Assembly: GCA_965203215.1 (NCBI GenBank)
Contig: CBDBBY010000001.1
Coordinates: 2,666,001-2,730,000 of the forward strand
Source of the DNA: CBDBBY01 sp965203215
Lineage (GTDB): Bacteria > Pseudomonadota > Alphaproteobacteria > Rhodobacterales > Rhodobacteraceae
Length of the DNA: 64,000 nt
Direction of reading: 5' to 3'
Below are positions 51,426 through 64,000 of this stretch, in pieces. Every line of letters begins with the position of its first letter. Position 1 is the stretch's first letter. Made by a program: the position numbers and the translations under genes. The notes below the pieces were generated by a model. It ran no database searches. It was not told where the DNA came from and saw only the letters and a program-made list of their open reading frames with translations.

Positions 51426-52745
51426 TTACTTCAGGTAACCTGCCTTGGTCATTTCGCGTACGGCGAACTGCTGGCTATTCGCCAACGCATCGTCAACCGA
51501 CTGCTGCCCAGCAAGCGCTGCCGCGACCTGCTGGCCGACGTAGTTGCCGATGCCCTGGAACTCAGGGATCGCGACGAACTGGACGCCGGTGTACGGAACA
51601 GGCAGCAAAGTTGGATCTGCCGGATCGACAGAGAAGATCGCATCCTTGATCGTAGATGCGAAAGGCGCCGCATCAAGCAGTCTTGGATCTTCATGGATCG
51701 ACGCGCGCGTTCCGCTTGGCACGGCCACCCAGCCCTCGGTTTCGCCAACCATCTGAAAGTACTCTTTCGAGGTTGCCCACTTCAGGAAGTCTTTGGCGAT
51801 GTCCGCCTTCTGAGAGCTGGCTGGGATAGCCAGCGCCCACGACCAGAACCAGCCGGTGCCCTTGGCGGTCGCCTGCTTGGGCGCTTGGAAGAAGTCGGTC
51901 TTGTCTGCAACTGACGAGTTGTTCGGATTGCGAACGTCGTTGGCGGCTGATGTCGCGTCCACCCAAGTTGCACATTTGCCGTCTTTGAACAAAGCACGGT
52001 TTTCGTTGTGGCCGTTCGCCGAGGCGCCCGGAGGGCCGTATTTGGTCATCAGGTTAACGTAGTAGTGGACTGCCGCCTGCCATTCGGGCGAGTCCAGCTG
52101 CGGGTTCCATTCCTCGTCGAACCAGCGTGCGCCGAAAGCGTTGGCCAGCGTGCCGACAAAGGCCATGTTCTCGCCCCAGCCGGCTTTGCCGCGCTGACAG
52201 GTGCCAAAAATGCCGTTGTCAGGGTCGTGAACAGCGGCGACGATTTCAGCAAATTCCGTGTAGGTGATCTGCTCCGTAGGGGCGGCAATGCCCGCAGCTT
52301 CAAAAACGTCAGTCCGATAGAAGGTGAATGACGTCTCGGAATAGAGCGGAACAGCATAGAGATTGCCGTTCGCAGACAGACCATTCCGCACCAGCTGGAA
52401 AATGTCTTCAACATCGTAGTCTGCGTCATCTGCAAAATCGTTCAATGACGTCAGCCAGCCGTTGGCGCCCCAGATCGGAGTTTCATAGGCGCCAATGAAC
52501 ATGATATCGAAAGAACCGCCGTCTGTCGCGATATCCTGCGTCGTGCGCTGACGAAGAACGTTCTCCTCCAGAACGACCCAGTTGATCGTATTGCCAGTCG
52601 CCTCTTCCCACTGGGGAGCAAGGCCCTGCATAACGATCATATCATTGTTGTTGACCGTTGCGATTGTGATTTCTTCTGCCGATGCGGCGGTCGTCGCGAC
52701 CGACGCGAGTGCAGAGGCGGCAACGAATGCGTTCCTCAATTCCAT
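51426..52745 (-). CDS. smoE: Polyol ABC transporter substrate-binding protein, SmoE-like
   Basis: 439 residues. ATG 52745 is preceded by AAAGGAG at proper spacing and gives a signal peptide MELRNAFVAASALASVATTA with cleavage near ASA-EE. The mature part follows family 1 binding proteins for polyols (GSFDIMFIGAYETPIWGANG, WFWSWALAIPASSQK, DPTLLPVPYTGVQ). It is first in the operon, after a LacI operator-like palindrome 70 bp upstream, and a terminator hairpin follows. Confidence 0.92.
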   Translation of the reverse strand: MELRNAFVAASALASVATTAASAEEITIATVNNNDMIVMQGLAPQWEEATGNTINWVVLEENVLRQRTTQDIATDGGSFDIMFIGAYETPIWGANGWLTSLNDFADDADYDVEDIFQLVRNGLSANGNLYAVPLYSETSFTFYRTDVFEAAGIAAPTEQITYTEFAEIVAAVHDPDNGIFGTCQRGKAGWGENMAFVGTLANAFGARWFDEEWNPQLDSPEWQAAVHYYVNLMTKYGPPGASANGHNENRALFKDGKCATWVDATSAANDVRNPNNSSVADKTDFFQAPKQATAKGTGWFWSWALAIPASSQKADIAKDFLKWATSKEYFQMVGETEGWVAVPSGTRASIHEDPRLLDAAPFASTIKDAIFSVDPADPTLLPVPYTGVQFVAIPEFQGIGNYVGQQVAAALAGQQSVDDALANSQQFAVREMTKAGYLK

Positions 52746-52814
52746 CCCGATTTCTCCTTTGGTGGACTTTTGTAGTCGGATGAATAAATCGCATGCAGCC
52801 CCCAAAGTCAACAA

Positions 52815-52833
52815 ATTTTAACACCCGTAAAAT
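52815..52833. promoter_or_regulatory. LacI-type operator before the polyol operon
   Basis: ATTTTAACACCCGTAAAAT has perfect 6-bp arms (ATTTTA/TAAAAT) around 7 bp. It lies 70 bp upstream of the binding-protein ATG and shares AACACxCGTAAAAT with a site before the LacI gene. Confidence 0.65.
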
Positions 52834-52850
52834 CTCCTGCCTTTGAACCG

Positions 52851-53876
52851 CTAAGCCGATGATCGCAACACCAGCTTTCCGTCGAACAGAATCACTTGCC
52901 GATCCTCAGGCAAAGACCCCTCATGGATTAGATTGAAGAGAATCGAGATGCTGCGCTCCGCAATTGCCGTGTAATCCTGCGACACCGTCGTCAAAGGCGG
53001 GCTAGTGAATTGCGACCAAGGATGATTGTCATGGCCGGCAACGCGCAAAGCGCATCCCGGCCCGCGCCCAACCCGAAGCCCGTTCTGGTAGGCGGCGGCA
53101 ACGAAACCAACCGCAAGGCGATCATTGCTGCAGAGAACAGTATTCGAGGGCAGGGCGCGGCTGATAATCAGACGCTCCCCCTCTTCCATTCCAATTCGCT
53201 CGAATTCCCATCCAGATCCACTGACCTGAAGAACCTTGGGATCGTGCCCCAAGCGCTCCATCGATTGAATATACGCTTCTCTGCGTTTGTTCGCATTCGG
53301 ATTCACAGGGGGCATTTCGAAGAAACAGGGGGGCTCGCCGCTGCGACAAAGATAATCGACCATCAGGCCGATGCTTTGGAAGTTGTTCGAGCCCACAAAG
53401 GCTTGGCCGACATCGACATGACTGTCGAAAACCACGGTCGGGACTTCTTCTGCAAAGCGCCTCAAAGCGTCAAAGTCCACCCTCTGTTCAAGGGGAGCAA
53501 TGAGCGCGCCCGCCGGGCGAAGGGACTGAAGTGTAGAAAGGGCATTGTTTTCAAGCTCCTGATCGCCATGGGCACTGAACACGATCGGCCAGTATCCTGT
53601 CGCGATGCACAGTCGTTCGATCATTCGAACCAACTCGGCAAAAAACGGGTCGGCAAGGTATGGAACCAGAATTCCAATTGTCTTCGTCAGTTTGCGATTC
53701 TGGTTGATTGCAAAGATATTCGGGCGATAGTCGAACTCTTCAAGCGCGGCTTCGATCTTGGTTCGCGTCGTATTGCGGACACTCTGCGGATTGTTGAAAT
53801 ATTTGGAAAGAGTCGGTCGGGAAATCTCGCAAACCTTTGCAAACTCCTCCATATTTTTGATTTTTCTTCCACCCAT
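52851..53876 (-). CDS. LacI family transcriptional regulator
   Basis: 341 residues. The N-terminal MEEFAKVCEISRPTLSKYFN and NPQSVRNTTRTKIEAALEE give the LacI helix-turn-helix and hinge; YRPNIFAINQNRKLTKTIGI follows. The effector domain is of periplasmic-binding type (LVPYLADPFFAELVRMIER, NTVLCSNDRLAVGFVAAAYQ). It is encoded directly upstream of the polyol operon on the same strand, and operator-like sites flank its gene, so it likely represses the operon and itself until a polyol is present. The ligand is not known. Confidence 0.92.
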   Translation of the reverse strand: MGGRKIKNMEEFAKVCEISRPTLSKYFNNPQSVRNTTRTKIEAALEEFDYRPNIFAINQNRKLTKTIGILVPYLADPFFAELVRMIERLCIATGYWPIVFSAHGDQELENNALSTLQSLRPAGALIAPLEQRVDFDALRRFAEEVPTVVFDSHVDVGQAFVGSNNFQSIGLMVDYLCRSGEPPCFFEMPPVNPNANKRREAYIQSMERLGHDPKVLQVSGSGWEFERIGMEEGERLIISRALPSNTVLCSNDRLAVGFVAAAYQNGLRVGRGPGCALRVAGHDNHPWSQFTSPPLTTVSQDYTAIAERSISILFNLIHEGSLPEDRQVILFDGKLVLRSSA

Positions 53877-53945
53877 AGATCGACCCTCAATTAGCTTCCC
53901 TTGCAGATTGCGCCGTCCAGTGCTGAAGAATCGGGCGCTGGATGA

Positions 53946-53963
53946 ATTTTACGCGTGTTGCGT
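53946..53963. promoter_or_regulatory. Second LacI-type operator candidate
   Basis: ATTTTACGCGTGTTGCGT read on the minus strand contains AACACGCGTAAAAT, matching 13 of 14 bases with the site before the polyol operon. It lies 70-88 bp upstream of the LacI gene and 131 bp before the kinase gene on the other strand, so it could control both directions. Confidence 0.55.
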
Positions 53964-54094
53964 TTAAGATTGACAGTAGCGAATGTAGGTGAAATCGGTC
54001 AAGTGGCGATCAAGCTGACTGCAATTTTGCGTCGATTCCAATCTTCGGAAGAAATTGCAGTGGGTCCGCACGCCAGCAACCTGGACGGAGTGGC

Positions 54095-55051
54095 ATGAAA
54101 AAAGTCGTGGTAATAGGAGAAATTCTAGTCGAGGTCATGGCGGACACGATCGGCAACGGCTTCGCGTCGCCTCAGGCGCTTACCGGTCCTTATCCTTCCG
54201 GCGCCCCCGCAATCTTCGCCGATCAAGCCGCGAAATTCGGCCAACCCGTCGCGATCATTTCGGCTGTCGGAAACGATGACTTCGGTCGTTTGAATCTGGC
54301 GAGGCTGAAACAAGATGGCGTGGACATTTCCGGCGTTCATGTAGACGCCGATTATCCGACTGGCAGCGCATTCGTCAGATACCGCGCCGACCGGAATCGG
54401 GACTTCGTTTTCAATATCAAGCATAGTGCATGTGGCAAATTGAACGCATCGCCCGCTGCAGATTCAATTCTTGCGTCTGCCGATCACCTGCACATCATGG
54501 GATCGTCTTTGGCAAGTGACGAATTCATCGCGCTGAACATCAAAGCCGCCAAGAAGATCAGGTCGCGCGGCGGAACTGTGTCGTTCGACCCCAACGTCCG
54601 CAAAGAAATTCCGTCCACTTCGCACATTGCCGAAGCTATGCATGAATTCATCGAACTCACTGACCTCTTTCTTCCCAGCGGCGCGGAACTTACAATGCTC
54701 ACAGCGGCTCAAACCCCGCCGGATGCAGCCGCGGAACTCATCCGGAAGGGCGTGCAAGCGATCGTTCACAAGAACGGTGCGGAGGGCGCGGTCTTCTATG
54801 GTCCGAATGAAACGCACCGAGTTCATGCCTTCCCGGTTGTCGAGGTCGACCCGACGGGCGCCGGAGACTGCTTTGGCGGCGCATTTACGTCTCTTTGGCT
54901 ACGCGGCGCGCCGGCATCCGAGGCCCTCCAGTTTGCCGCTGCAGCAGGCGCACGAGCAGTGGCGGCACGAGGCCCAATGGAAGGTTCTTCGACATTCGCC
55001 CAGATTGCCGAGTTCATGCAGCTTGCTGAAAAAGGAGGCTTGCCCGCATGA
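54095..55051 (+). CDS. PfkB family carbohydrate kinase
   Basis: 318 residues. The C-terminal PfkB signature VDPTGAGDCFGGAF holds the catalytic Asp; the N-terminal VIGEILVEVMAD and GPYPSGAPAIFADQAAKFG are the substrate-binding region, with GGAPAN changed to SGAPAI. It phosphorylates a keto-sugar, probably fructose or tagatose made by the dehydrogenases of the opposite operon. Its stop overlaps the GatZ-like gene by 4 bp. The shared upstream region holds the LacI-type operator. Confidence 0.9.
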   Translation: MKKVVVIGEILVEVMADTIGNGFASPQALTGPYPSGAPAIFADQAAKFGQPVAIISAVGNDDFGRLNLARLKQDGVDISGVHVDADYPTGSAFVRYRADRNRDFVFNIKHSACGKLNASPAADSILASADHLHIMGSSLASDEFIALNIKAAKKIRSRGGTVSFDPNVRKEIPSTSHIAEAMHEFIELTDLFLPSGAELTMLTAAQTPPDAAAELIRKGVQAIVHKNGAEGAVFYGPNETHRVHAFPVVEVDPTGAGDCFGGAFTSLWLRGAPASEALQFAAAAGARAVAARGPMEGSSTFAQIAEFMQLAEKGGLPA

Positions 55052-56316
55052 GAGTGATCCACAACCTGATCGCCCGCAACCGCGCTGGCGAGGCGGTTGG
55101 ACTGCCCTGTTTCTGCACCGCAAATGAGCACGTCTTGCGCGCAATTCTCGCCTTTGCCGCAAAATCCGGTCTGCCAACCGTTATTGAAGCCACCTGCAAT
55201 CAGGTAAACCAGGACGGCGGCTATGCGGGGATGACGCCCGAAACCTTCATGTCCTGGCTCGGGAAGATGGCGCAAGAAGCGGGCGCCTCCGCGGATCAAT
55301 TGATTCTTGGCGGCGACCATCTGGGCCCCAATCCCTGGAAGTCCGAACCAATAGATGTCGCGATGGAAAAGGCGCGAGAATTGGTCAAGCTCTATGTCGA
55401 GGCCGGTTTCGCCAAAATTCATCTGGACGCCAGCATGGCCTGCGGCGGCGAACCGACTCCAAGCTTTGCTCAAATAGCCGAGCGGGCCGCCGACTTGTGC
55501 GCAGTGGCGGAAGCCCACGCGCCCGATCCCGGGAAGCTCATCTACATCGTCGGCACCGAGGTGCCGATTCCGGGGGGCGAGACCGAAGAGCCCGACGCGT
55601 TGGACATTACTTCAATCGATCGATTTCGCGAAACCATAAAGACACACCGAGACGCTTGGAACGCACGGGGCCTCGATGATGTCTGGGATCGGATCGTTTC
55701 AGTTGTAACCCAACCCGGGGTCGATTTTGGGCACACTTCCGTTTACCCGTTTCTTCCGGAAAAATCCGCCGCACTTTCGAACGCGATTTTGAAGGAAGAC
55801 CGCTTAATTTTCGAAGCCCATTCAACCGACTACCAGTCCAGTTCGGCACTGGCCGAATTGACGAGGCAGCACTTTTTTTTCTTGAAAGTTGGACCCGAAC
55901 TTACTTTCAGGTTTCGCGAAGCCGTTTGGGCGCTTGCTTCGATCGAGGAACGATGGGCTGTTGGTCAAACCTCAGGGATCCGCGAAATCATTCGGGAGCA
56001 AATGGACGCAAATCCGGAGTATTGGGAGAATTACTACGCAGGACCAGAGGATGTCGTCCGGTTGTTGCGGTCCTATAGTTACAGCGACCGCATCCGCTAC
56101 TATTGGGCAAATCCGGCCGTCGCCGAATCCCTGGAGAGATTGTTAGAAAATTTGAGTGAGAATCCCGCACCTGAGACGGTGATATCGCAAGCATTCCCGG
56201 GCTTGGAATTCGGTGAGATTTCAACCGATCCATATGTGCTGATTGAACAGAATGTCCAAAGATGCGTTGAGCGTTACTTCAGGGCCGCGGGACACATTTG
56301 GACTGAAGTCATTTGA
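55048..56316 (+). CDS. GatZ/KbaZ tagatose-bisphosphate aldolase subunit-like protein
   Basis: 422 residues, typical of the GatZ/KbaZ family. NRAGEAVGLPCFCTANEHVL opens it, with GGDHLGPNPWKSEP, KIHLDASMACGGEPTP and VGTEVPIPGGETE as family motifs. In Escherichia coli GatZ stabilises the class II aldolase GatY; some homologues may be kinases or epimerases in their own right. No gatY gene is in the window. Linked to a PfkB kinase and a galactitol-type SDR, tagatose metabolism is plausible. Confidence 0.9.
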   Translation: MRVIHNLIARNRAGEAVGLPCFCTANEHVLRAILAFAAKSGLPTVIEATCNQVNQDGGYAGMTPETFMSWLGKMAQEAGASADQLILGGDHLGPNPWKSEPIDVAMEKARELVKLYVEAGFAKIHLDASMACGGEPTPSFAQIAERAADLCAVAEAHAPDPGKLIYIVGTEVPIPGGETEEPDALDITSIDRFRETIKTHRDAWNARGLDDVWDRIVSVVTQPGVDFGHTSVYPFLPEKSAALSNAILKEDRLIFEAHSTDYQSSSALAELTRQHFFFLKVGPELTFRFREAVWALASIEERWAVGQTSGIREIIREQMDANPEYWENYYAGPEDVVRLLRSYSYSDRIRYYWANPAVAESLERLLENLSENPAPETVISQAFPGLEFGEISTDPYVLIEQNVQRCVERYFRAAGHIWTEVI

Positions 56317-56394
56317 CCAAGCGCAAGCAAAAAAGTCTGGGTCTTCGCACAAATGCGAGGACTCGCCGCGATCGGGCAAACACGGGAGACGTCA

Positions 56395-56675
56395 CTTGCC
56401 CGATAATTTGCAGCGGTCGCAGCCACAATGCCGAAGCGGTGCGCGCGGCGGTCCGAGGCGCATGCGCCCGCTTGCTGCTCCTCCCGCCCTTCAGCCCCGC
56501 TCGACCCGACCGGGCAGGCGTTCGCCAAGCTCAAGCATGCCTTGCGGAAGGACCGGCCACGAACCCGAGACGATCTCTGGAAGAACATCGGCGCCATCCC
56601 GGAAAAATTCAGGCCCGAAGAATCCGCGACTTGTTCGGCGAACTCGGGATATGCCGCGGTTCCGCCTAAGCGAAA
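56395..56675 (+). mobile_element. IS630-family transposase remnant
   Basis: Pieces of an IS630 transposase C-terminus are spread over three frames: DNL at about 56400, then HNAEAVRAAVRGACARLLLL ending PPFSP, then GQAFAKLKHALRKDRPRTRD, WKNIGAIPEKFRPEES and NSGYAAV. These match the usual order of catalytic Asp, LPPYSPDLNPIE and FAKLK. At least two frameshifts and no N-terminus; inactive. It lies between the GatZ-like gene and the rRNA terminator, and nothing else is seen in 56317-56706. Confidence 0.75.
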
Positions 56676-56706
56676 AACGCTCCCGGGCGAACCTCAGCAT
56701 CGCTGA

Positions 56707-56750
56707 CAAAAAAATGCGAACGCTCGAACCGGGAAGGTCCGGGCGTTCGC
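56707..56750 (-). terminator. rRNA operon terminator
   Basis: GCGAACGC and GCGTTCGC close a long stem (56716-56730 with 56736-56750, loop GGGAA) followed on the minus strand by ATTTTTTTG. It lies 7 bp after the tRNA-fMet gene and ends the operon. Confidence 0.88.
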
Positions 56751-56756
56751 TCTCGA

Positions 56757-56908
<152 letters not shown>

Positions 56909-56927
<19 letters not shown>

Positions 56928-57024
56928 TCCCACGCCTTAAGACGCAGTACCATCGGCGCTACGGTGCTTAACCTTCGAGTTCGGAATGGGATCGGGTGTT
57001 TCACGCGTGCCATGACCACCAAAC
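56909..57024 (-). rRNA. rrf: 5S ribosomal RNA
   Basis: About 116 bases. The 5' end GTTTGGTGGTCATGGC and the 3' end GTAGGTCGCCGCCAAAC pair to form helix I, and the central CCATTCCGAACTC loop region is recognisable. It lies 60 bp after 23S. Ends are judged by eye. Confidence 0.93.
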
Positions 57025-57083
57025 TTGAAAAAAACGCGCGCGGCGACGGCCGCATGTCCAAGCCTTGCTTTCACTGGATCGAA

Positions 57084-59887
<2,804 letters not shown>

Positions 59888-60103
59888 CTCGATCCAGAAA
59901 AAGCAAGGCTTCTTCCGGCATTCGAAAAACTGATGCTTCCCATGCCCGGGCGACCCGGGCAAGGTTGTTCTCTTGACTTGGAAAGACGGTTGCCTTGCCC
60001 GGCGGAGCCGGACGCGGCGCAATCCCCACTCGGACCGCGCCTGAGCAACGTCTCGTGTTTTCGCTATCTTCACGATGTCAAAAAAGCGCCCCTCGCGGGG
60101 CGC

Positions 60104-60179
60104 TGGTGGAGCGTACCGGGATCGAACCGGTGACCTCCTGATTGCAAATCAGACGCTCTCCCGACTGAGCTAACGCCCC
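60104..60179 (-). tRNA. tRNA-Ala (TGC)
   Basis: 76 bases with encoded CCA; anticodon loop TTTGCAA gives TGC. It sits in the 16S-23S spacer after tRNA-Ile, the standard bacterial arrangement. Confidence 0.96.
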
Positions 60180-60186
60180 TGAATCC

Positions 60187-60263
<77 letters not shown>

Positions 60264-60386
60264 TGCCGCGCCGCGGCAGCGACCAATTTCCAGCGTTGAA
60301 GAGATATGAGGACAGCCTGGCCGCAATTGCCCGTGATGGGCTGCCAAGTAGCCTTCCGCGCGCGGGCGAGCCCGCTTCGGAAAGCG

Positions 60387-61860
<1,474 letters not shown>

Positions 61861-62032
61861 CATAACGCCATTCCGGCGTTCTTGACGATTGAACCTTTGC
61901 ACATCGTCGCCGGCCTTCCGGCCGGCGTGAAGCTGACAACCTGCATCATAGGCCGAAGCCTAGCAGGCCGATATGCCAAGGCGCTTTCGTCGCATCGACC
62001 AAGCTGCCCGCATATCTCTTCAATACCAAAAA

Positions 62033-62044
62033 TGTCAAAGAGCA
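62033..62044 (-). promoter_or_regulatory. boxA antitermination site
   Basis: TGCTCTTTGACA on the minus strand is close to the boxA consensus TGCTCTTTAACA. It lies in the rRNA leader, where NusB/NusE bind to prevent early termination. Confidence 0.75.
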
Positions 62045-62139
62045 AGAGAAGGAGCCACCCGCGCCCCGCACTCGCGGCGCACGACCCGCTCTGCCTCCGA
62101 TTTGCCCAATGAAGCGTCGCCGCCTCGTCGGTGAGACTC

Positions 62140-62169
62140 CTTATATGGGATTCGGACATCGGATGGCAA
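62140..62169 (-). promoter_or_regulatory. rRNA operon promoter candidate
   Basis: On the minus strand TTGCCA (62169-62164) and TATAAG (62145-62140) are 18 bp apart, with an A/T-rich UP-like stretch just upstream (AAAAAATTTTT) and a GC-rich discriminator after. About 95 bp before boxA. Confidence 0.5.
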
Positions 62170-62616
62170 TAGGTTTTTCGCTCGCTCGAAAAATTTTTTC
62201 GCAGTCGACGTTGCTGCGCAATTCCGTCCCGTCCGACCGCTCGCAGCCGAAGCCGCTTTTTCCGCCGCGACCGTCCGGCACCCCTACAAGATGCACGATC
62301 TTGATCTTTCTGCCCTACAGCTTGCGATCAGGGGCCTCGGCTCCGATAGCCCCGCGAAATGCGCTGAATGCTCCTGCGCGGCCGGCGCCGGACGGAGGAC
62401 CGTCGATTTTCGAAATCTTGGCTTTTTCCGCCGCCGCAGGATTCGATGAGATTTTGCGATTCGGGGCTGGACGATTCGGCGTCTGCGGTCCAATGCCGGA
62501 ACGGGCGAATCCTTCACGAATCGCGATGTGCGAATCGCACGGCGCAGCATGATCTCGATCTCACGACGATCACCTTGCATCGGGACGGGGCAAAACGACT
62601 GTCCGCGCCGCCGCCG

Positions 62617-63243
62617 TCAGGCTTGCCGCTTCCGCTTCGCCGGCTTGTTCGCCGCCCACCAAGCCCGGATGCCGAGCAGGGCGGCGACTATGGAGGCATA
62701 AACGATCGGTTCCGGCGGCCAGGCCTTCACCACGAGCAGATAATGCAAAGCGCCCAGCGCGGCCGCCAGATATGCAAGCTTGTGGATGCGAGTCCAAACG
62801 GCGGCGCCAAGCCTTCGGACGGACAGATTGTTCGAAGTCACCGCAAGCGGAATCAACGTCAAAAAGCCGAGCATGCCAATCGTGATGAACGGCCGCTTCA
62901 CAATCTCCGTGAAGATCGCGCCGATATCCAGTCTCAGGTCGATCAACGCCCATGAAAGCATATGCGCGAAGACATAGAAGAACGCCATCACGCCCAACGC
63001 CCTGCGGAACTTCAGCAGGCTGACCTTGGTCAATCTCCTCAACGGAGTGATGACCAAAGTCAAGATAATCAGCTGCAGGCCTGTCTCGCCCAGCTCCCGC
63101 TCCAACGTGATCAGAGGATCCGGGCCCAGCTGGTTCGTCAGAGCCAGATAGAACACCCAAATGCCGGGAATTGGCAGCAGGACATACAGCGGCCAAGCCG
63201 GAACTTTTCGAAGCCAGCCGTTAATTCGTTGCGAAATGGACAT
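62617..63243 (-). CDS. msrQ: Heme-binding membrane subunit MsrQ
   Basis: 208 residues with about six membrane helices, the usual MsrQ (YedZ) length. Histidines of FAHMLSWALID, WTRIHKLAYLAA and GALHYLLVV are the expected heme ligands. LLKFRRALGVMAFFYV and RRLGAAVWTRIHKLAY are family segments. MsrQ passes electrons from the respiratory chain to MsrP in the periplasm to repair oxidised methionine. It starts 3 bp after the msrP stop. Confidence 0.94.
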   Translation of the reverse strand: MSISQRINGWLRKVPAWPLYVLLPIPGIWVFYLALTNQLGPDPLITLERELGETGLQLIILTLVITPLRRLTKVSLLKFRRALGVMAFFYVFAHMLSWALIDLRLDIGAIFTEIVKRPFITIGMLGFLTLIPLAVTSNNLSVRRLGAAVWTRIHKLAYLAAALGALHYLLVVKAWPPEPIVYASIVAALLGIRAWWAANKPAKRKRQA

Positions 63244-63246
63244 GAT

Positions 63247-64000
63247 TCAGTAGTTCTTGGCGAGATCCATTCCGGCATAGAGGCTGGCGACTTCGTCTCC
63301 GTATCCGTTGAACATCATCGTGTCCACGCGCGGCGCAAACAAACCGCCTCCGATCCGCCGTTCGGTCGCCTGCGACCACCGCGGATGGTCCACATTCGGA
63401 TTCACATTGGAATAGAACCCGTACTCTCTCGGATTCTGCATGTTCCAAGTGGTCGGAGGCATGTCCGAAGTCAACGAAATCCTGACGATCGACTTGATCG
63501 ACTTGAACCCGTATTTCCACGGAACGACCAAGCGGACCGGCGCGCCATTCTGATTGGGCATATCCTCCCCGTAAAGACCTGTCGCCAATATGGTGAGCGG
63601 ATGCATGGCCTCGTCGATGCGCAGCCCCTCGCGGTACGGCCAATCCAGCAGCCGACGCCGCTGGCCGGACATCTCTTCCGGGCGCACGAGCGTCTCGAAC
63701 GCGACGAATTTCGCGCCGGAGCCCGGCTCGACCCGGTTCAGAAGATCGGAAAGCGGGAACCCAACCCAAGGAACCACCATGGACCAAGCTTCAACGCAAC
63801 GCAGGCGGTAAATCCGCTCCTCCATCGTCACGCCCTTGATCACGTCCTCGAAAGAGTAATCGCCCGGTTTCGCAACGTCCCCGTCTATCCGAACGGTCCA
63901 TGGCGAAGTCGTGAGATCCGAGGCGTTCTTCGCGGGATCGCCCTTCTGAGTGCCGAACTCATAGAAATTGTTGTAGGTCGTAATGTCTTCGAAACTGTTC
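63247..64000 (-). CDS. msrP: Methionine sulfoxide reductase catalytic subunit MsrP, 5' partial
   Basis: The frame runs off the right edge; about 250 C-terminal residues are visible. YRLRCVEAWSMVVPWVGFPL carries the cysteine that binds the molybdenum of the molybdopterin cofactor, and GAPVRLVVPWKYGFKSIKSI is the conserved substrate-side segment. SFEDITTYNNFYEFGT at the visible start matches MsrP (YedY). It reduces methionine sulfoxide in periplasmic proteins. The twin-arginine signal lies outside the window. Confidence 0.95.
   Translation of the reverse strand, partial: NSFEDITTYNNFYEFGTQKGDPAKNASDLTTSPWTVRIDGDVAKPGDYSFEDVIKGVTMEERIYRLRCVEAWSMVVPWVGFPLSDLLNRVEPGSGAKFVAFETLVRPEEMSGQRRRLLDWPYREGLRIDEAMHPLTILATGLYGEDMPNQNGAPVRLVVPWKYGFKSIKSIVRISLTSDMPPTTWNMQNPREYGFYSNVNPNVDHPRWSQATERRIGGGLFAPRVDTMMFNGYGDEVASLYAGMDLAKNY

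Larger units (their letters stand above)
61861..62616. other. rRNA leader and upstream region
   Basis: 756 bp without a gene, between 16S and the msrQ stop. It holds the boxA-like site and the promoter candidate listed separately. Frames that stay open here show no protein similarity. Confidence 0.6.

Overview
The window reads as chromosome of an alphaproteobacterium, most likely in the Rhodobacterales. The 16S sequence resembles that group by eye, the rRNA operon has the order 16S, tRNA-Ile, tRNA-Ala, 23S, 5S, tRNA-fMet, and the polyol operon matches the Rhodobacter smo/mtlK layout. No phage genes, integrase or CRISPR array was seen.

Layout. 1-2.9 kb: the end of a plus-strand catabolic run (Gfo/Idh/MocA oxidoreductase, acetoacetate-decarboxylase-like protein, enolase-superfamily dehydratase). 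3.1-6.2 kb: an accessory patch (YwgA-like protein, XRE/ImmA metallopeptidase, sce7726-like protein). 6.4-15.8 kb: a minus-strand sugar uptake and oxidation block (RhaSTPQ-type ABC transporter, lactonase-like amidohydrolase, SDR, sugar epimerase-like protein, DUF993 aldolase-like protein). 16-19.4 kb: acyl-CoA dehydrogenase, L-fucose-dehydrogenase-type aldo/keto reductase, MaoC hydratase, and an SDR remnant. 19.4-23.6 kb: a second accessory patch (an ImmA/IrrE-like protein without HExxH coupled to a small basic protein, an aldo/keto reductase, a RhuM-Fic/Doc fusion). 23.7-35.4 kb: GMC oxidoreductase plus aldehyde dehydrogenase, a TetR regulator, and a fully coupled operon of MttB-family methyltransferase, class III aminotransferase, dimethylglycine/sarcosine-dehydrogenase-like flavoprotein and ThDP enzyme. 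35.4-37.7 kb: tyrosine phosphatase and an atypical HisD paralogue.

37.9-45.0 kb is a toxin-antitoxin-like scrapyard: a Fic protein, an AraC pseudogene, a VapBC pair with a broken toxin, a small membrane protein, and three tandem copies of a two-gene module (HEPN-like protein plus an acidic partner) with a shared upstream palindrome. The oldest-looking copy has lost half of its HEPN gene.

45.1-56.9 kb is a polyol catabolism island: zinc alcohol dehydrogenase, mannitol dehydrogenase, sorbitol-dehydrogenase-type SDR, SmoEFGK-type ABC transporter, LacI regulator, PfkB kinase and a GatZ/KbaZ protein. It is bracketed by 171-bp direct repeats, each holding an initiator tRNA and the 3' end of a 5S gene. 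The right copy belongs to the complete rRNA operon. The left copy is a scar with only 19 bp of 5S, and those bases supply the stop codon of the alcohol dehydrogenase. An IS630-type transposase remnant lies just inside the right boundary. The window ends with the rRNA operon (56.7-62.2 kb) and msrPQ (periplasmic methionine sulfoxide repair), with msrP cut by the window edge.

Together the metabolic genes suit a heterotroph importing deoxysugars, polyols and methylated amines. Sugar dehydrogenase, lactonase and acid-sugar dehydratase form a plausible non-phosphorylative route. Two near-identical 14-bp palindromes link the acyl-CoA dehydrogenase to the aldehyde dehydrogenase/GMC pair, and the TetR protein encoded between the amine operons is the natural candidate to bind them. 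All functions are inferred from reading the sequence; no database search was made.
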